Assembly (NCBI RefSeq): GCF_001096185.1
Contig: NZ_CRPU01000001.1
Location: 62,001 to 126,000, forward strand
Length of the DNA stretch: 64,000 bases
Source: Streptococcus pneumoniae
GTDB taxonomy: Bacteria > Bacillota > Bacilli > Lactobacillales > Streptococcaceae
Reading direction: 5' to 3'
Position numbers and translations under genes: made by a program. This document shows, in pieces, positions 49,211-58,196 of this stretch; within the stretch, counting starts at the first letter, position 1, and every line of letters begins with the position of its first letter. The notes under the pieces were generated by a model, which saw nothing but the letters and a program-made list of their open reading frames with translations, did not search any database and was not told the DNA's origin.

Positions 49211-49238
49211 AAAAAAATCACACGCCATGTGTGATTTC
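49211..49238 (-). terminator. agcS terminator
   Basis: AAATCACAC-ATGGC-GTGTGATTT followed by a T-run on the minus strand. Confidence 0.85.
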
Positions 49239-49239
49239 A

Positions 49240-50562
49240 TTATTTGTCAAAATACTTTTTAGTCTCAGCAATAACGACTGGCGACAAGACTAAGAGGGCA
49301 ATCAAGTTTGGCAGAGCCATCAAGGCGTTGACAATATCTGCGATAATCCAAACCATATCCAACTCGATAAATCCTCCCAGCAAGACCATGAGCACAAAAA
49401 CCACACGGTAGAGCCAAATAAAGCGAACCCCAAAGAGAAACTCGAAACAGCGTTCTCCGTAGTAGTTCCAACCTAGAATCGTTGTGAAGGCAAAAAGTAC
49501 AAGGAAGATGGTCAAAAGGGCAGGTCCAAAGTGTGAAAAGACTGTTGAGAAAGCTGACTGAGTCAAGGCAACCCCATTTAAGTCACCACTCCAAACACCA
49601 GTCACCAAGATGGTCAAACCAGTCAGAGTACAGATAATGAGAGTATCAATAAAGGTTCCTGTCATAGAAATCAAACCTTGCTCTACTGGTTCATTTGTCT
49701 TAGCCGCAGCAGCTGCAATGGGAGCAGAACCTAGACCAGATTCATTTGAGAACACACCACGCGCCACACCATTTTGAATAGCCATCCGAACGCTAGCACC
49801 AGCAAAACCACCTACCGCAGCAAGGGGACTAAAAGCTGAGGTAAAGACTAAAGCGATTGTAGCAGGAATTTTCCCGATATTAAAGAAAATAACTGTAAGA
49901 GTTCCTAAGATATAAATGATAGCCATAAAAGGAACAACAGTAGTTGAAACCTTTGAAATGGACTTGAGTCCGCCAAAGACTGCAATCGCTACAAAGACAG
50001 ACAAGACGAGAGCTGTGATGGTTGGTGAAATCGCCGTTGTATTTTGGATGGATTCTGTAATCGAGTTGACTTGGGTGAAGGTTCCGATTCCCAAGAGAGC
50101 AACCAGTACTCCTGCTACTGCAAACAAAACAGCAAGTGGTCGCCACTTTTCTCCCATTCCTAGAAGGATATAGTGCATGGGACCTCCCGCTACTGCACCA
50201 TGGTCGTCCTTGGTGCGGTATTTGATGGCCAAGAGTCCTTCCGCATACTTGGTAGCCATTCCAAAGAAAGCCGCCATCCACATCCAAAAGAGGGCTCCTG
50301 GTCCCCCCACCTTGATAGCCGTCGCAACTCCTATGATATTTCCTGTTCCAACGGTTGATGCCAAGGCTGTACACAGAGCTGCAAAACTGGATACATCACC
50401 ATGTCCCTTATCCTGGATAAAAATAAGCTGAAAAGCCTTGGGCAGACGCAAAACCTGCAAGAGTCCTAGCCGAATAGTTAGGTAAAACCCTGTTCCGACC
50501 AATAAAATCAAGAGGGGCGGTCCCCAAGCAAAAGCATCGATTGATTTAAGCAATTCTAACAT
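49240..50562 (-). CDS. agcS: Sodium:alanine/glycine symporter (AGCS family)
   Basis: The 440-residue polytopic membrane protein of the alanine or glycine:cation symporter family has the signatures GTGNIIGVATAIKVGGPGALFWMW and NESGLGSAPIAAAAAKT. Control by a glycine riboswitch immediately upstream indicates that glycine is a physiological substrate; the riboswitch could turn import on or off. AGGAGAAGG precedes the ATG. Confidence 0.93.
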   Translation of the reverse strand: MLELLKSIDAFAWGPPLLILLVGTGFYLTIRLGLLQVLRLPKAFQLIFIQDKGHGDVSSFAALCTALASTVGTGNIIGVATAIKVGGPGALFWMWMAAFFGMATKYAEGLLAIKYRTKDDHGAVAGGPMHYILLGMGEKWRPLAVLFAVAGVLVALLGIGTFTQVNSITESIQNTTAISPTITALVLSVFVAIAVFGGLKSISKVSTTVVPFMAIIYILGTLTVIFFNIGKIPATIALVFTSAFSPLAAVGGFAGASVRMAIQNGVARGVFSNESGLGSAPIAAAAAKTNEPVEQGLISMTGTFIDTLIICTLTGLTILVTGVWSGDLNGVALTQSAFSTVFSHFGPALLTIFLVLFAFTTILGWNYYGERCFEFLFGVRFIWLYRVVFVLMVLLGGFIELDMVWIIADIVNALMALPNLIALLVLSPVVIAETKKYFDK

Positions 50563-50594
50563 TTCCTTCTCCTATCGTTTCAACCCCAAAAGAA

Positions 50595-50621
50595 AGAGCA
50601 CATGCAAGATACATGTACTCT
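50595..50621 (-). terminator. Expression-platform terminator of the glycine riboswitch
   Basis: AGAGTACATG and CATGTGCTCT form a 10-bp stem (one G-U) on the minus strand, followed by TTTCTTTT; it lies between the aptamer and agcS. Confidence 0.8.
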
Positions 50622-50658
50622 GGAATGCTTAGATAAATGCTAAAAAGCGGTCTATCCT

Positions 50659-50745
50659 AGCTCTGTCCTTTTACCTGAGAGTTTGAGCAGTTGCCTGCCT
50701 TGCCCCTTCGGTGCCTTTACGGTCTCTCCAGAGTTCCGTCCATTT
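50659..50745 (-). promoter_or_regulatory. Glycine riboswitch (gcvT class), one clear aptamer
   Basis: On the minus strand, CTCTGGAGAGACCG, GGCACCGAAGGGGCAA and AAACTCTCAGGTAAAAGG followed by ACAGAG give the class signature, with a CTCTG/CAGAG P1 stem. GGACGGAA just upstream looks like the relic or linker of another aptamer. Only one complete aptamer is seen. Confidence 0.9.
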
Positions 50746-50817
50746 ACAGTCATGGAAAATCAAACGATTTACCACTTCTATTAAACTTCATTCGGTGTTG
50801 GTATTTAATTGATTCTT

Positions 50818-50846
50818 ATTTTACAAAAAATGTTGGCTTTTGTCAA
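50818..50846 (-). promoter_or_regulatory. agcS promoter
   Basis: TTGACA (50846-50841), 17-bp spacer, TAAAAT (50823-50818) on the minus strand, about 75 bp before the aptamer. Confidence 0.85.
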
Positions 50847-50940
50847 TGGATTTTGGGAAAATCTTATTTGACTCTGTATAAAAAGATTGAGCATTTCCAT
50901 GTGCGTGAGGTGCTGTTAATTAAATCAATCTGTTTCACTC

Positions 50941-52500
50941 CTACTCTACACGATATAAGAATTGTTCTGGTTTATTATGTACTGGAAATGAAGCGCGATA
51001 AAGAATTCTATCTTTACTAATATCCGAAGAGTCTGATATTAATCCATCCATTGATGTCTCATCAGGTATTCTAACACCTGCTGGTATGAACTGAATAAAG
51101 ACTCCAAAAGATGGACCTGAATAGCGAGCTCGTAGAAAATCATTGACTATTTCTGATTCTGCAAGGTCAACTTTAAATTTCTCTGGCGCTATCAAGCCAT
51201 CTTTACTAAAGACTAAGTCTTCTCCTCCATGACCATTACTCCATTTTCCCTCAATACTAGAGAAATCTCCATTTTTTATGGCATTTATATCCATTTTCCC
51301 AGAAGTATTTTGATTTGATGAAGATGCTGTTGCAACAAATTTTTCTGTTACAGATTTCCAAGTCAGACTAGATAGATTCATTCGAGCACCAGGACTGACT
51401 TCATCCTCTGTCTTAGCTTCTTTAACCTTCTCTAGTTTGTCCCCACTACTATTCAACTTCCAAATGGTATAAATAGTTTGTGGATCTCCTGCAAACGGAT
51501 TCCACTGGGTATAAAGCTTCCCATCTTCTAGGAGATAGGCCTTAAAGCGAGTTCCAAGCATCTGCATTTTATTTTCATCATTAGTGAGGCGAATGACTTT
51601 CTGATCTTTGAGTGTAAAAATATCTAAGATTTCACTACCATTTTTAGAAGATATAATCAATTCATCAATGCCATTTTTGTCCATATCAACCATTGCATAG
51701 GTAAAGGCTTGACTACGTTCTGCCATCCCTGCATAGACATTAGCAATTAGATTGATATTATCCTTAACCTCTGACTTATGATCTAAAATAAATTCATAAT
51801 CCCTCAAAATGCTGTTATAAGGACTGTAATCTACGCTTGGTTTGGCTTCATCTGTACTCTTGTCTGCACTGCTTCCGCCAGGAATCTTATCTGAAACTGA
51901 CTTCCAGCTTAAAGTCTCTAAAGAAATGGGAGAACCGACCCCAAGATTTGCTAGTTCTTGAGCCTCCTTACCCTTTACCAAAGACTGTCCGTCTTCACTA
52001 AATTGGTAGTGAGCATAGATGTGACTCGTTGCTGTACCAGCTCCACGATAGAGCAGCGAATTATCTGGCAAGATACCAACTGTCATTCTCTCACCAATCT
52101 GGTCTAAATGATTTTCTTGATTGGTCAGCCGAATCACCTTTTCATCTTTCAAAGTGCGGATATCAAGCAAACTCTTCCCACCACCCTTCATTTCAAGAGC
52201 AAGTAAGAGTTCATCTACTCCGTCGTTATTCAAATCTGTCTTGTGGTAAACTACATCTGTGTAAAAACCTTGAGAAGACTTCACTTGACTAGCCAGAGGA
52301 TTGACATCCACACCTGTTGGCAAGGTGCCTTTAGCTACTTTTTCATAGTCATCCAAAACTTTATTATAGGAACTGTAGTCTATCTCTGGACTTGCTACTT
52401 CCTCGGATGCTGGTTCAATAGTTTTGTTCCAAGGTAGATACTGACAGCCTCCTAGAACGAGTGTTAGTGAAAGTGTTGTTGCTAATAATAACTTTTTCAT
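50941..52500 (-). CDS. Lipoprotein with duplicated domain and C-terminal DUF6287-like domain
   Basis: The 519-residue protein has a lipobox (LVLGGC, Cys19), so it is anchored to the membrane. Two related repeats follow (about residues 45-205 and 220-390). Each has a YSxYNxxLxDYE start, a middle LNNDGVDELLLA or MDKNGIDELIIS block that resembles a Ca-binding DxDxDG loop, KVIRLTNxEN, and LTWKSV. The last ~110 residues start MDINAIKNGDFSSIEGKWSN, as in DUF6287 lipoproteins. It follows the choline-binding genes by 62 bp, with a hairpin between. No function is known. Confidence 0.8.
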   Translation of the reverse strand: MKKLLLATTLSLTLVLGGCQYLPWNKTIEPASEEVASPEIDYSSYNKVLDDYEKVAKGTLPTGVDVNPLASQVKSSQGFYTDVVYHKTDLNNDGVDELLLALEMKGGGKSLLDIRTLKDEKVIRLTNQENHLDQIGERMTVGILPDNSLLYRGAGTATSHIYAHYQFSEDGQSLVKGKEAQELANLGVGSPISLETLSWKSVSDKIPGGSSADKSTDEAKPSVDYSPYNSILRDYEFILDHKSEVKDNINLIANVYAGMAERSQAFTYAMVDMDKNGIDELIISSKNGSEILDIFTLKDQKVIRLTNDENKMQMLGTRFKAYLLEDGKLYTQWNPFAGDPQTIYTIWKLNSSGDKLEKVKEAKTEDEVSPGARMNLSSLTWKSVTEKFVATASSSNQNTSGKMDINAIKNGDFSSIEGKWSNGHGGEDLVFSKDGLIAPEKFKVDLAESEIVNDFLRARYSGPSFGVFIQFIPAGVRIPDETSMDGLISDSSDISKDRILYRASFPVHNKPEQFLYRVE

Positions 52501-52519
52501 ATTACTCCCTTATCTAATA

Positions 52520-52549
52520 GAAAGGAACCAGCCTGTGCTAATTCCTTTC
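52520..52549 (-). terminator. Hairpin between the choline-binding gene and the lipoprotein gene
   Basis: GAAAGGAA and TTCCTTTC form an 8-bp stem with a 14-base loop on the minus strand, followed only by TATT. It may be a weak or partial terminator that lowers lipoprotein expression relative to the choline-binding genes. Confidence 0.5.
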
Positions 52550-52561
52550 ACTACTTTTATT

Positions 52562-53542
52562 CTATTTAACCCACTTACCAGATCCATCTACTTGATAGCC
52601 ATCTGGGGTACGTTCGTTGACAGCCATCTTACCATCCGATTTGAGATAATAGTCGCCTACCCATTTGTTACGAGCATAACTTCCTTCTGATGTCAGGTAG
52701 TAATAAGCCCCATAGTTTTTATCATAAACCCACTCGCCTTTAGCCATTTTACCATCTGATTTGAGGTAGTAGCTTCCAGCCCAAGCATTACGCGCATAGC
52801 TACCCTCTGCTGTCAGGTAGTAATAAGACTTATAGTTACTATCATAAATCCACTCGCTCTTCGCCATGTAGCCACCTGACTTAAGGTAGTAGTTCCCAAC
52901 CCATGCATTTTGGACATAATTTCCAGAAGCATCTAGGTAGAAGTAGGAATTATAGTTCTTATCGAAAATCCACTTACTAGTAACTTTAGTACCATTTTGG
53001 TAGTAGGACGAACCTGACCAGCCATCTTTTTGACTCGTTGTTGATGTGCTACTTGTTGTTTGATTTGTTGAATTTCCACCTTGTTTAACAAATTTGCCAT
53101 TTTTGACAGTAAAACCATTTTGAGATAATGCAAAAATAGACTTATCTGTTGAGTTTTGAAATGCTATATAATATTCTCCATCTGCTACATTAGCAAAAAT
53201 AGCTGAATTTATTTCAAGACCATTTGCTGACGCATTCCCTGCAAGATCTTTAACACCCAATACTGTCTTATGTGAGTCTGCACTTATAATTAATGTTATG
53301 ATATCTCCGAATTTAGTAGTAGGTTTTCCTCCAAACAATGGATTCCTACTTATTTTTAAATTTAAACGGTCTTCATTTACTACGTCAACTTTTATTAACA
53401 TTTCCAATTTTTTAAACGACTCACTATCATCCGCCTGCACCGTCTGCACTGAAAAAGGGAGAACTCCTGCTGTGTCAATTGTTGACAATACTCCAACTGT
53501 TGAAAGTGCCAAAGCAGCTACTACTAATTTCTTTTTGTTCAT
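52562..53542 (-). CDS. Choline-binding surface protein 1
   Basis: The 326-residue secreted protein has a signal peptide ending near VQTVQAD (residues 1-38), a unique N-terminal domain (about 39-155), a Ser/Thr/Gln linker (NQTTSSTSTTSQKDGWSG), then choline-binding repeats to the end with SKWIFDKNYNSYFYLDASGN and KSDGKMAKGEWVYD units. The repeats hold it to teichoic-acid choline. The start at MNKKKLVVAAL follows GGAGGAAAATAAG; an ATG that overlaps this ribosome site was rejected. Its neighbour is a close paralogue. The N-domain has no family I recognise. Confidence 0.9.
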   Translation of the reverse strand: MNKKKLVVAALALSTVGVLSTIDTAGVLPFSVQTVQADDSESFKKLEMLIKVDVVNEDRLNLKISRNPLFGGKPTTKFGDIITLIISADSHKTVLGVKDLAGNASANGLEINSAIFANVADGEYYIAFQNSTDKSIFALSQNGFTVKNGKFVKQGGNSTNQTTSSTSTTSQKDGWSGSSYYQNGTKVTSKWIFDKNYNSYFYLDASGNYVQNAWVGNYYLKSGGYMAKSEWIYDSNYKSYYYLTAEGSYARNAWAGSYYLKSDGKMAKGEWVYDKNYGAYYYLTSEGSYARNKWVGDYYLKSDGKMAVNERTPDGYQVDGSGKWVK

Positions 53543-53568
53543 CTTATTTTCCTCCATGTTTTAGTTTT

Positions 53569-54453
53569 TTATTTAACCCATTTGCCTGCACCATCAACTT
53601 GGTAGCCATCTGGGGTACGTTCGTTGACTGCCATCTTACCATTTGACTTGAGATAGTAGTCACCTACCCATGTGTTACGAGCATAGCTTCCTTCTGACGT
53701 TAAATAATAGTACGAATCATAGTTCTTATCAAAAATCCACTCACTCTTAGCCATATAACCACCTGATTTAAGGTAATAGTTTCCTACCCAAGTATTACGG
53801 GCGTAACTTCCTTCCGACGTTAGGTAGTAATATGAACCATAATTTTTATCATAAATCCACTCGCTTTTAGCCATATATCCACCTGACTTGAGGTAGTAGT
53901 TTCCTACCCAAGCATTTTGAACATAATTACCTGAAGCATCTAGGTAGAAGTAGGAATTATAGTTCTTATCGAAAATCCACTTACTGGTAACTTTCGTACC
54001 ATTTTGGTAGTAGTACGAACCTGACCAACCATCTTTTTGACTCGTTGTTGATTGGTTAGAAGTCTTTGGAGTTGAGGAAGCTGTTGTTTTACCAGTCAGC
54101 TTCTTAACAGCGTCTTTAAACTCTTCTACAGTCCCCTTCCACTCTATGTAATTGGCACCAGACTTATTTTCAAGAGCTATATAATTTCGAGCAGTTTCTT
54201 CGAAATAAGATAATTCTGGAGTGGTTTTTGTAGCCCAAATAATGGGACGATTAGCAGTTCCCTTCCATCCTTTAAATACTTCTGAACCTTTTGGAACAAG
54301 AATATAATATTTAGCAGTTGGATTAAGCGTTTGTGTGTCAGCCTGCACTGTTTGCGCTGAAAAAGGTAGAACTCCTGCTGTGTCCACAAGAGAGACCAGT
54401 CCAAATGTTGCAGCCGCTAGGCTAGTTACTAAAACTGTTTTTGACTTCATCAT
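53569..54453 (-). CDS. Choline-binding surface protein 2
   Basis: The 294-residue protein has a signal peptide sharing VDTAGVLPFSAQTVQAD with its neighbour, a short N-terminal module (about residues 40-118; PTAKYYILVPKGSEVFKGWK and NYIEWKGTVEEFKDAVKKL), a linker, and choline-binding repeats almost identical to those of protein 1 (SYFYLDASGNYVQNAWVG in both). It lies 26 bp before protein 1 on the same strand and faces an Rgg-type regulator. ATG 54453 follows GGAG. It is probably the first gene of a three-gene surface cluster. The N-module has no family I recognise. Confidence 0.9.
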   Translation of the reverse strand: MMKSKTVLVTSLAAATFGLVSLVDTAGVLPFSAQTVQADTQTLNPTAKYYILVPKGSEVFKGWKGTANRPIIWATKTTPELSYFEETARNYIALENKSGANYIEWKGTVEEFKDAVKKLTGKTTASSTPKTSNQSTTSQKDGWSGSYYYQNGTKVTSKWIFDKNYNSYFYLDASGNYVQNAWVGNYYLKSGGYMAKSEWIYDKNYGSYYYLTSEGSYARNTWVGNYYLKSGGYMAKSEWIFDKNYDSYYYLTSEGSYARNTWVGDYYLKSNGKMAVNERTPDGYQVDGAGKWVK

Positions 54454-54493
54454 CAAAAATCTCCTTTAAAATTTTATTGTTTACGGTTACAGT

Positions 54494-54505
54494 ATAGCAT
54501 GCTAT
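54494..54505. promoter_or_regulatory. Perfect 12-bp palindrome at the choline-binding gene promoter
   Basis: ATAGCATGCTAT is fully palindromic and runs into the minus-strand -10-like TATACT. No good -35 lies at the right distance, which fits an activator-dependent promoter. Confidence 0.5.
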
Positions 54506-54519
54506 TTACCTTATTTACT

Positions 54520-54594
54520 AAAAACGTATCTATATTTACCTTTATTGAACAATTACCCCCCCCCCCCCGAAAAAGCGTAACTATAATTACTTTT
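54520..54594. promoter_or_regulatory. Two 24-bp direct repeats flanking a 13-C tract
   Basis: AAAAACGTATCTATATTTAC (start of copy 1, 54520-54543) and AAAAGCGTAACTATAATTAC (copy 2, 54571-54594) agree at 20 of 24 positions. Between them lies an uninterrupted C13 (54556-54568). They sit between divergent genes for an Rgg-type regulator and choline-binding protein 2, just upstream of the latter's weak promoter. Confidence 0.6.
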
Positions 54595-54663
54595 TTCTTA
54601 AAATCACCTTAAAAACTGGTAGAATTATGGTAGAATGAAAAAAAGGACTTGAGGAGATTTAGG

Positions 54664-55593
54664 ATGCAAGATGAAAGTGTTTATGGATTAGTCTATAAGG
54701 CCATCCGTGAGGAGAGAGGGTTTACTCAGAAGGAAGCTGCTGGAACTACAGTGACTCCACATTTTTTACGTCAGTTTGAGCAAGGGAAATCTCGAATAAC
54801 CATTCAAAAATTTGAAGAGATTCTTTCTAATATTGGAATTGATAAAGAGACCTTTGATAGTCTCAAAACGCAGATGTTTCCAACTGAATTTCATAAATTA
54901 CAGGCTCAGGTTGCTGACTTGGCCTATAAGCGTGAATTTAAAAAGATCCTTAGCTTGATTAATCAGCCTCTGGAAAATCCTGGAATCGCTGAACACTATG
55001 TGATTGCCAATCGTGTAGTCAATAAATTTGCTATCGCAAACATCATCGGCGATTCTTTTCTGACTCCAAAAGACTATCAAGAACTAGAATATATCAAGAA
55101 CTATCTTAGTGAACTGGACGACTGGAATAAAATTGAGGTCAATATCTTTTCATCTATCCTTCCTCACTTTTCAATCGAATTTTTAGACTACAGGCTCTAC
55201 CACTTATTAGATACTCTAAAAAAACAGACTGAATACCATTCAATCCGTACTGCTGACTACTACATTGCCTGCTTAAGAACTGCTATCAAGCATTATTCTG
55301 TCAATGGCTACTATGATAAGGCTGAGAATTTAGCAATGAAGACTCTGGAAGTAATTAATGCCTTCCCTCTATTGAGTACCAAGATGACAGAGATGATTAA
55401 TCTTTCCATGGAACGGGCTAATAATTTTCTCAGACAAGATGATGTCAGAGGTCTAGAACTAGCTAAGCATATCTTTGCTAGTCTTGATAACTTTGAAAAA
55501 ATTTATCCAAATCAACTTCTGACTCGAATGAGAGAGGACTTCTTCGTCACTGTCACACAACTCAATCACACTGGACAACCTTTAGATGTCTAG
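54664..55593 (+). CDS. Rgg/MutR-family transcriptional regulator
   Basis: The 309-residue protein has an N-terminal HTH (residues 7-60; REERGFTQKEAAG...FLRQFEQGKSRITIQKFEEI) and a long all-helical C-terminal domain (about 70-300) of the Rgg/GadR/MutR type, which often binds short peptides. The start at MQDESVYG follows GAGGAGATTTAGG. No obvious pheromone ORF is adjacent. It is divergent from the choline-binding cluster, with the repeats and C-tract between, so it is the likely regulator of that cluster; that is inference. Confidence 0.88.
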   Translation: MQDESVYGLVYKAIREERGFTQKEAAGTTVTPHFLRQFEQGKSRITIQKFEEILSNIGIDKETFDSLKTQMFPTEFHKLQAQVADLAYKREFKKILSLINQPLENPGIAEHYVIANRVVNKFAIANIIGDSFLTPKDYQELEYIKNYLSELDDWNKIEVNIFSSILPHFSIEFLDYRLYHLLDTLKKQTEYHSIRTADYYIACLRTAIKHYSVNGYYDKAENLAMKTLEVINAFPLLSTKMTEMINLSMERANNFLRQDDVRGLELAKHIFASLDNFEKIYPNQLLTRMREDFFVTVTQLNHTGQPLDV

Positions 55594-55603
55594 GCTAGAA
55601 ATA

Positions 55604-55643
55604 AAAAAGCTTGAGGAATCACATATTTCCTCAGGCTTTTCTT
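55604..55643. terminator. Bidirectional terminator between the Rgg regulator and mutS2
   Basis: AAAAGCTTGAGGAA and TTCCTCAGGCTTTT form a stem with one G-U/mismatch and T-runs on both sides; it overlaps the last bases of mutS2. Confidence 0.8.
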
Positions 55644-57978
55644 ATCCTTTAAAAGTGACAATAGTCGCACCACTGCCTCCAGCATTTTGTGGGGCATAGC
55701 CGAAACTCTTGACATGTTTGTTTCTTTGTAGGTATTTGGTGACACCTTCACGGATGACACCAGTTCCGATACCATGGATGATATCGACTTGGGCCATATT
55801 GTTAAGCAAGGCTTGGTCAATAAAGGCATCTAGCTCATTCATGGCTTCTTCATAGCGCTTGCCTCGAAGGTCCAGTCTGGCTTGTGGGCCACGACCAGAA
55901 GTTCGTTTCACAACATTGACCTGTTTCTTCTTGACTTGCTTTTCTTGCTGGGCTTGAACAAGGTCAAACTCTTTCTCTTCCAAGGTCATCTTGATTAAAC
56001 CAACTTGGGCTTCCCAGCGGCCATCCTTGAGTTGACTGGTCAAGGTACCACGCTGTCCATAACTGAGAACAACGATATCATCTCCCACCTTTGGAGCTCG
56101 TTTTTTCTTGGCCTTTTGAAGAACCTTATTTTTAGACAAATCTACTTTTTCAGGAGCTAATTTTTTCAGCTTGGCCTTGGCTTCAATGATTTCGTGGGGC
56201 TTGAGTTGGGATTTGCTGTGGAGATTTTGGAGAATCTGGTCACTTTCACTTAGGGCCATGTCCACAATCTCAGCAGCCTGTTCACGCGCCTTATTAAGCT
56301 CGGTTTCCTTTTCACGATTGAGTTCATTGTAAAGTTTTTTTAGAGCACGGTTCATCTTGAGATTTTCTTGCTCCACCTCACGAATATTGTCCAAGCGTTT
56401 GCGACTTTCTAGCGTCTGCTCTTCCAGTTGCTCAATAATCCGGTTGACATCATTGTCCTGATCAACCTGCTGACTGGCATCCCCTATGATAACTTCAGAT
56501 AGGCCCAGACGTTTGGCAATTTCAAAGGCATTGCTTCGGCCAGGAACTCCCTGCATGAAGCGATAGGTTGGGCGAAGAGTTGCAGTATCAAACTCCATGC
56601 TGGCATTTTGAACAAAGACTGTCTCAATACCATAGGCCTTGAGTTCTGGATAGTGGGTGGTCGCCATGGTCTTGACTTGACGTAGGCGAAGGTCCTCCAG
56701 AATAGCCATAGCAAGGGCAGCTCCCTCTTGGGGATCTGTACCAGCCCCCAACTCATCCAAGAGCAAGAGCGAATGCTGGTTGACCTTGCCAAGAATATCC
56801 ACAATATTGGTCATGTGGCTAGAGAAGGTAGACAAGCTCTGCTCAATAGACTGCTCATCTCCAATATCAGCAAAGATTTCTTCAAAAATACCAACACAGC
56901 TTCCCTTGTCTGCTAAAATCGGCAAACCGGACTGAGCCATCACCTGTGTCAAGCCCAGAGTTTTAAGCATGATAGTCTTCCCACCTGTATTGGGACCTGT
57001 AATGACAATTGCTGTTAAATCTTGGCCAAAATGAACATCATTTGCGACGGCATTTTTGACTAGAGGATGGCAGACATGGAGCAGTTGAATTTCCTGATTT
57101 TCTGACAGCTGAGGAACGACCGCTTGTCTTTCTTGGATAAAGCGGACCTTGGCACGAATCAAGTCCAGATGGCCGATAATCCAAGCATCATTAGCAATCT
57201 CAGCCGCATGAGGGCGGACACGCTCAGAAATTTCTTGGAGAATGCGAAGCATTTCATAGCGCTCATCTGCTCGCAAACTAGCAATTTCTTCACTCAGTTT
57301 GACCACCTCACGGGGTTCGATATAGACGGTGTTTCCACTGGCAGAAATATCATGAACAACACCTGCAATCTTATTACGGTAGGTGTTTTTGACTGGTAAA
57401 ACCTGACGACCATTTCTGCTGGCAACGATTCCTTCCGTCAACATCTGCGCTTTTTGCTTGAGCAGGTCCTGTAAAACATCGCGTACCTGACTCTCGCTAT
57501 CATGGATTTTTCTGCGGATTCGCGCCAATTCTTCACTGGCAAAATTTTCAATGAAACCTGCATCATTAAAGGCTTGGAGATTTCCTTGTAATTGCGGAAA
57601 ATCATGTAATTTCTCAAACCAAAGGGCTAATTCTTCCAAGCTAACATTTTCCAGATTGGCGTAAAAACTTTGCAGTTCTCGACTGGCAAGAAGTACGCGC
57701 TTCAAGAGTAGGAACTCCTCGATATTGAGATCCGCCCCCATCTCCAACCGCTTGCAGACTCCTGCAATTTCCTTAGTTGAGAGAATAGTGAAATGCGGTT
57801 GCTCAACAAAAAGAGTCTGCATTTCCTTCATCTCAGCAAAAGCCTGTTTGATTTTATCTGCTTTGGCAGTCGGAGCCAGCTGTCTCAATTGCTCCAAGCC
57901 CTGCTCGGTCAACAAATGGGGTTCAAACAAGGCCTTGACCTTATTGAACTCTAATGTTTCTAATATTTTCTTGTTCAT
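55642..57978 (-). CDS. mutS2: Endonuclease MutS2
   Basis: The 778-residue MutS-like ATPase has Walker [16 protein letters not shown] and Walker [13 protein letters not shown]. There is a central clamp and coiled-coil, and a C-terminal Smr nuclease domain ([11 protein letters not shown]...[15 protein letters not shown]). It is linked to suppression of homologous recombination and to ribosome rescue, not to mismatch repair. A BOX element lies between it and cvpA. Confidence 0.96.
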   Translation of the reverse strand: MNKKILETLEFNKVKALFEPHLLTEQGLEQLRQLAPTAKADKIKQAFAEMKEMQTLFVEQPHFTILSTKEIAGVCKRLEMGADLNIEEFLLLKRVLLASRELQSFYANLENVSLEELALWFEKLHDFPQLQGNLQAFNDAGFIENFASEELARIRRKIHDSESQVRDVLQDLLKQKAQMLTEGIVASRNGRQVLPVKNTYRNKIAGVVHDISASGNTVYIEPREVVKLSEEIASLRADERYEMLRILQEISERVRPHAAEIANDAWIIGHLDLIRAKVRFIQERQAVVPQLSENQEIQLLHVCHPLVKNAVANDVHFGQDLTAIVITGPNTGGKTIMLKTLGLTQVMAQSGLPILADKGSCVGIFEEIFADIGDEQSIEQSLSTFSSHMTNIVDILGKVNQHSLLLLDELGAGTDPQEGAALAMAILEDLRLRQVKTMATTHYPELKAYGIETVFVQNASMEFDTATLRPTYRFMQGVPGRSNAFEIAKRLGLSEVIIGDASQQVDQDNDVNRIIEQLEEQTLESRKRLDNIREVEQENLKMNRALKKLYNELNREKETELNKAREQAAEIVDMALSESDQILQNLHSKSQLKPHEIIEAKAKLKKLAPEKVDLSKNKVLQKAKKKRAPKVGDDIVVLSYGQRGTLTSQLKDGRWEAQVGLIKMTLEEKEFDLVQAQQEKQVKKKQVNVVKRTSGRGPQARLDLRGKRYEEAMNELDAFIDQALLNNMAQVDIIHGIGTGVIREGVTKYLQRNKHVKSFGYAPQNAGGSGATIVTFKG

Positions 57979-58012
57979 CTTTATTTCCTTGTCTTTGAAT
58001 GTCTAGGTGTAT

Positions 58013-58128
58013 TATACTCAATGAAAATCAAAAAGCAAACTAGGAAGCTAGCCGCAGGTTGCTCAAAACACTGTTTTGAGGTTGCAGATGGAAGCTGACG
58101 TGGTTTGAAGAGATTTTCGAAGAGTATT
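58013..58128 (-). repeat. BOX-type repeat element (short A-C form)
   Basis: It begins TATACTCAATGAAAATCAA, has the CAAAACACTGTTTTGAG hairpin, and ends ATTTTCGAAGAGTATTA. It lies between cvpA and mutS2 in a same-strand gap and could affect their co-expression. Confidence 0.85.
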
Positions 58129-58196
58129 AGCTTTTTATATTCTGATAGATTTTAGTCAAATCTGTAAACAAAGGGCTAGGAAAATTCCTGCCCTTT

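Noticed and set aside
49880-50374. 164-codon minus-strand frame inside agcS
   Set aside because: Alternative-frame shadow of the transporter gene; no ribosome site and Cys/Arg/Ser-rich.
54556-54568. C13 run as a pure sequencing or assembly artefact
   Set aside because: Not excluded in exact length, but its place between two direct repeats in a regulatory region makes it worth reporting; read-level data would decide.
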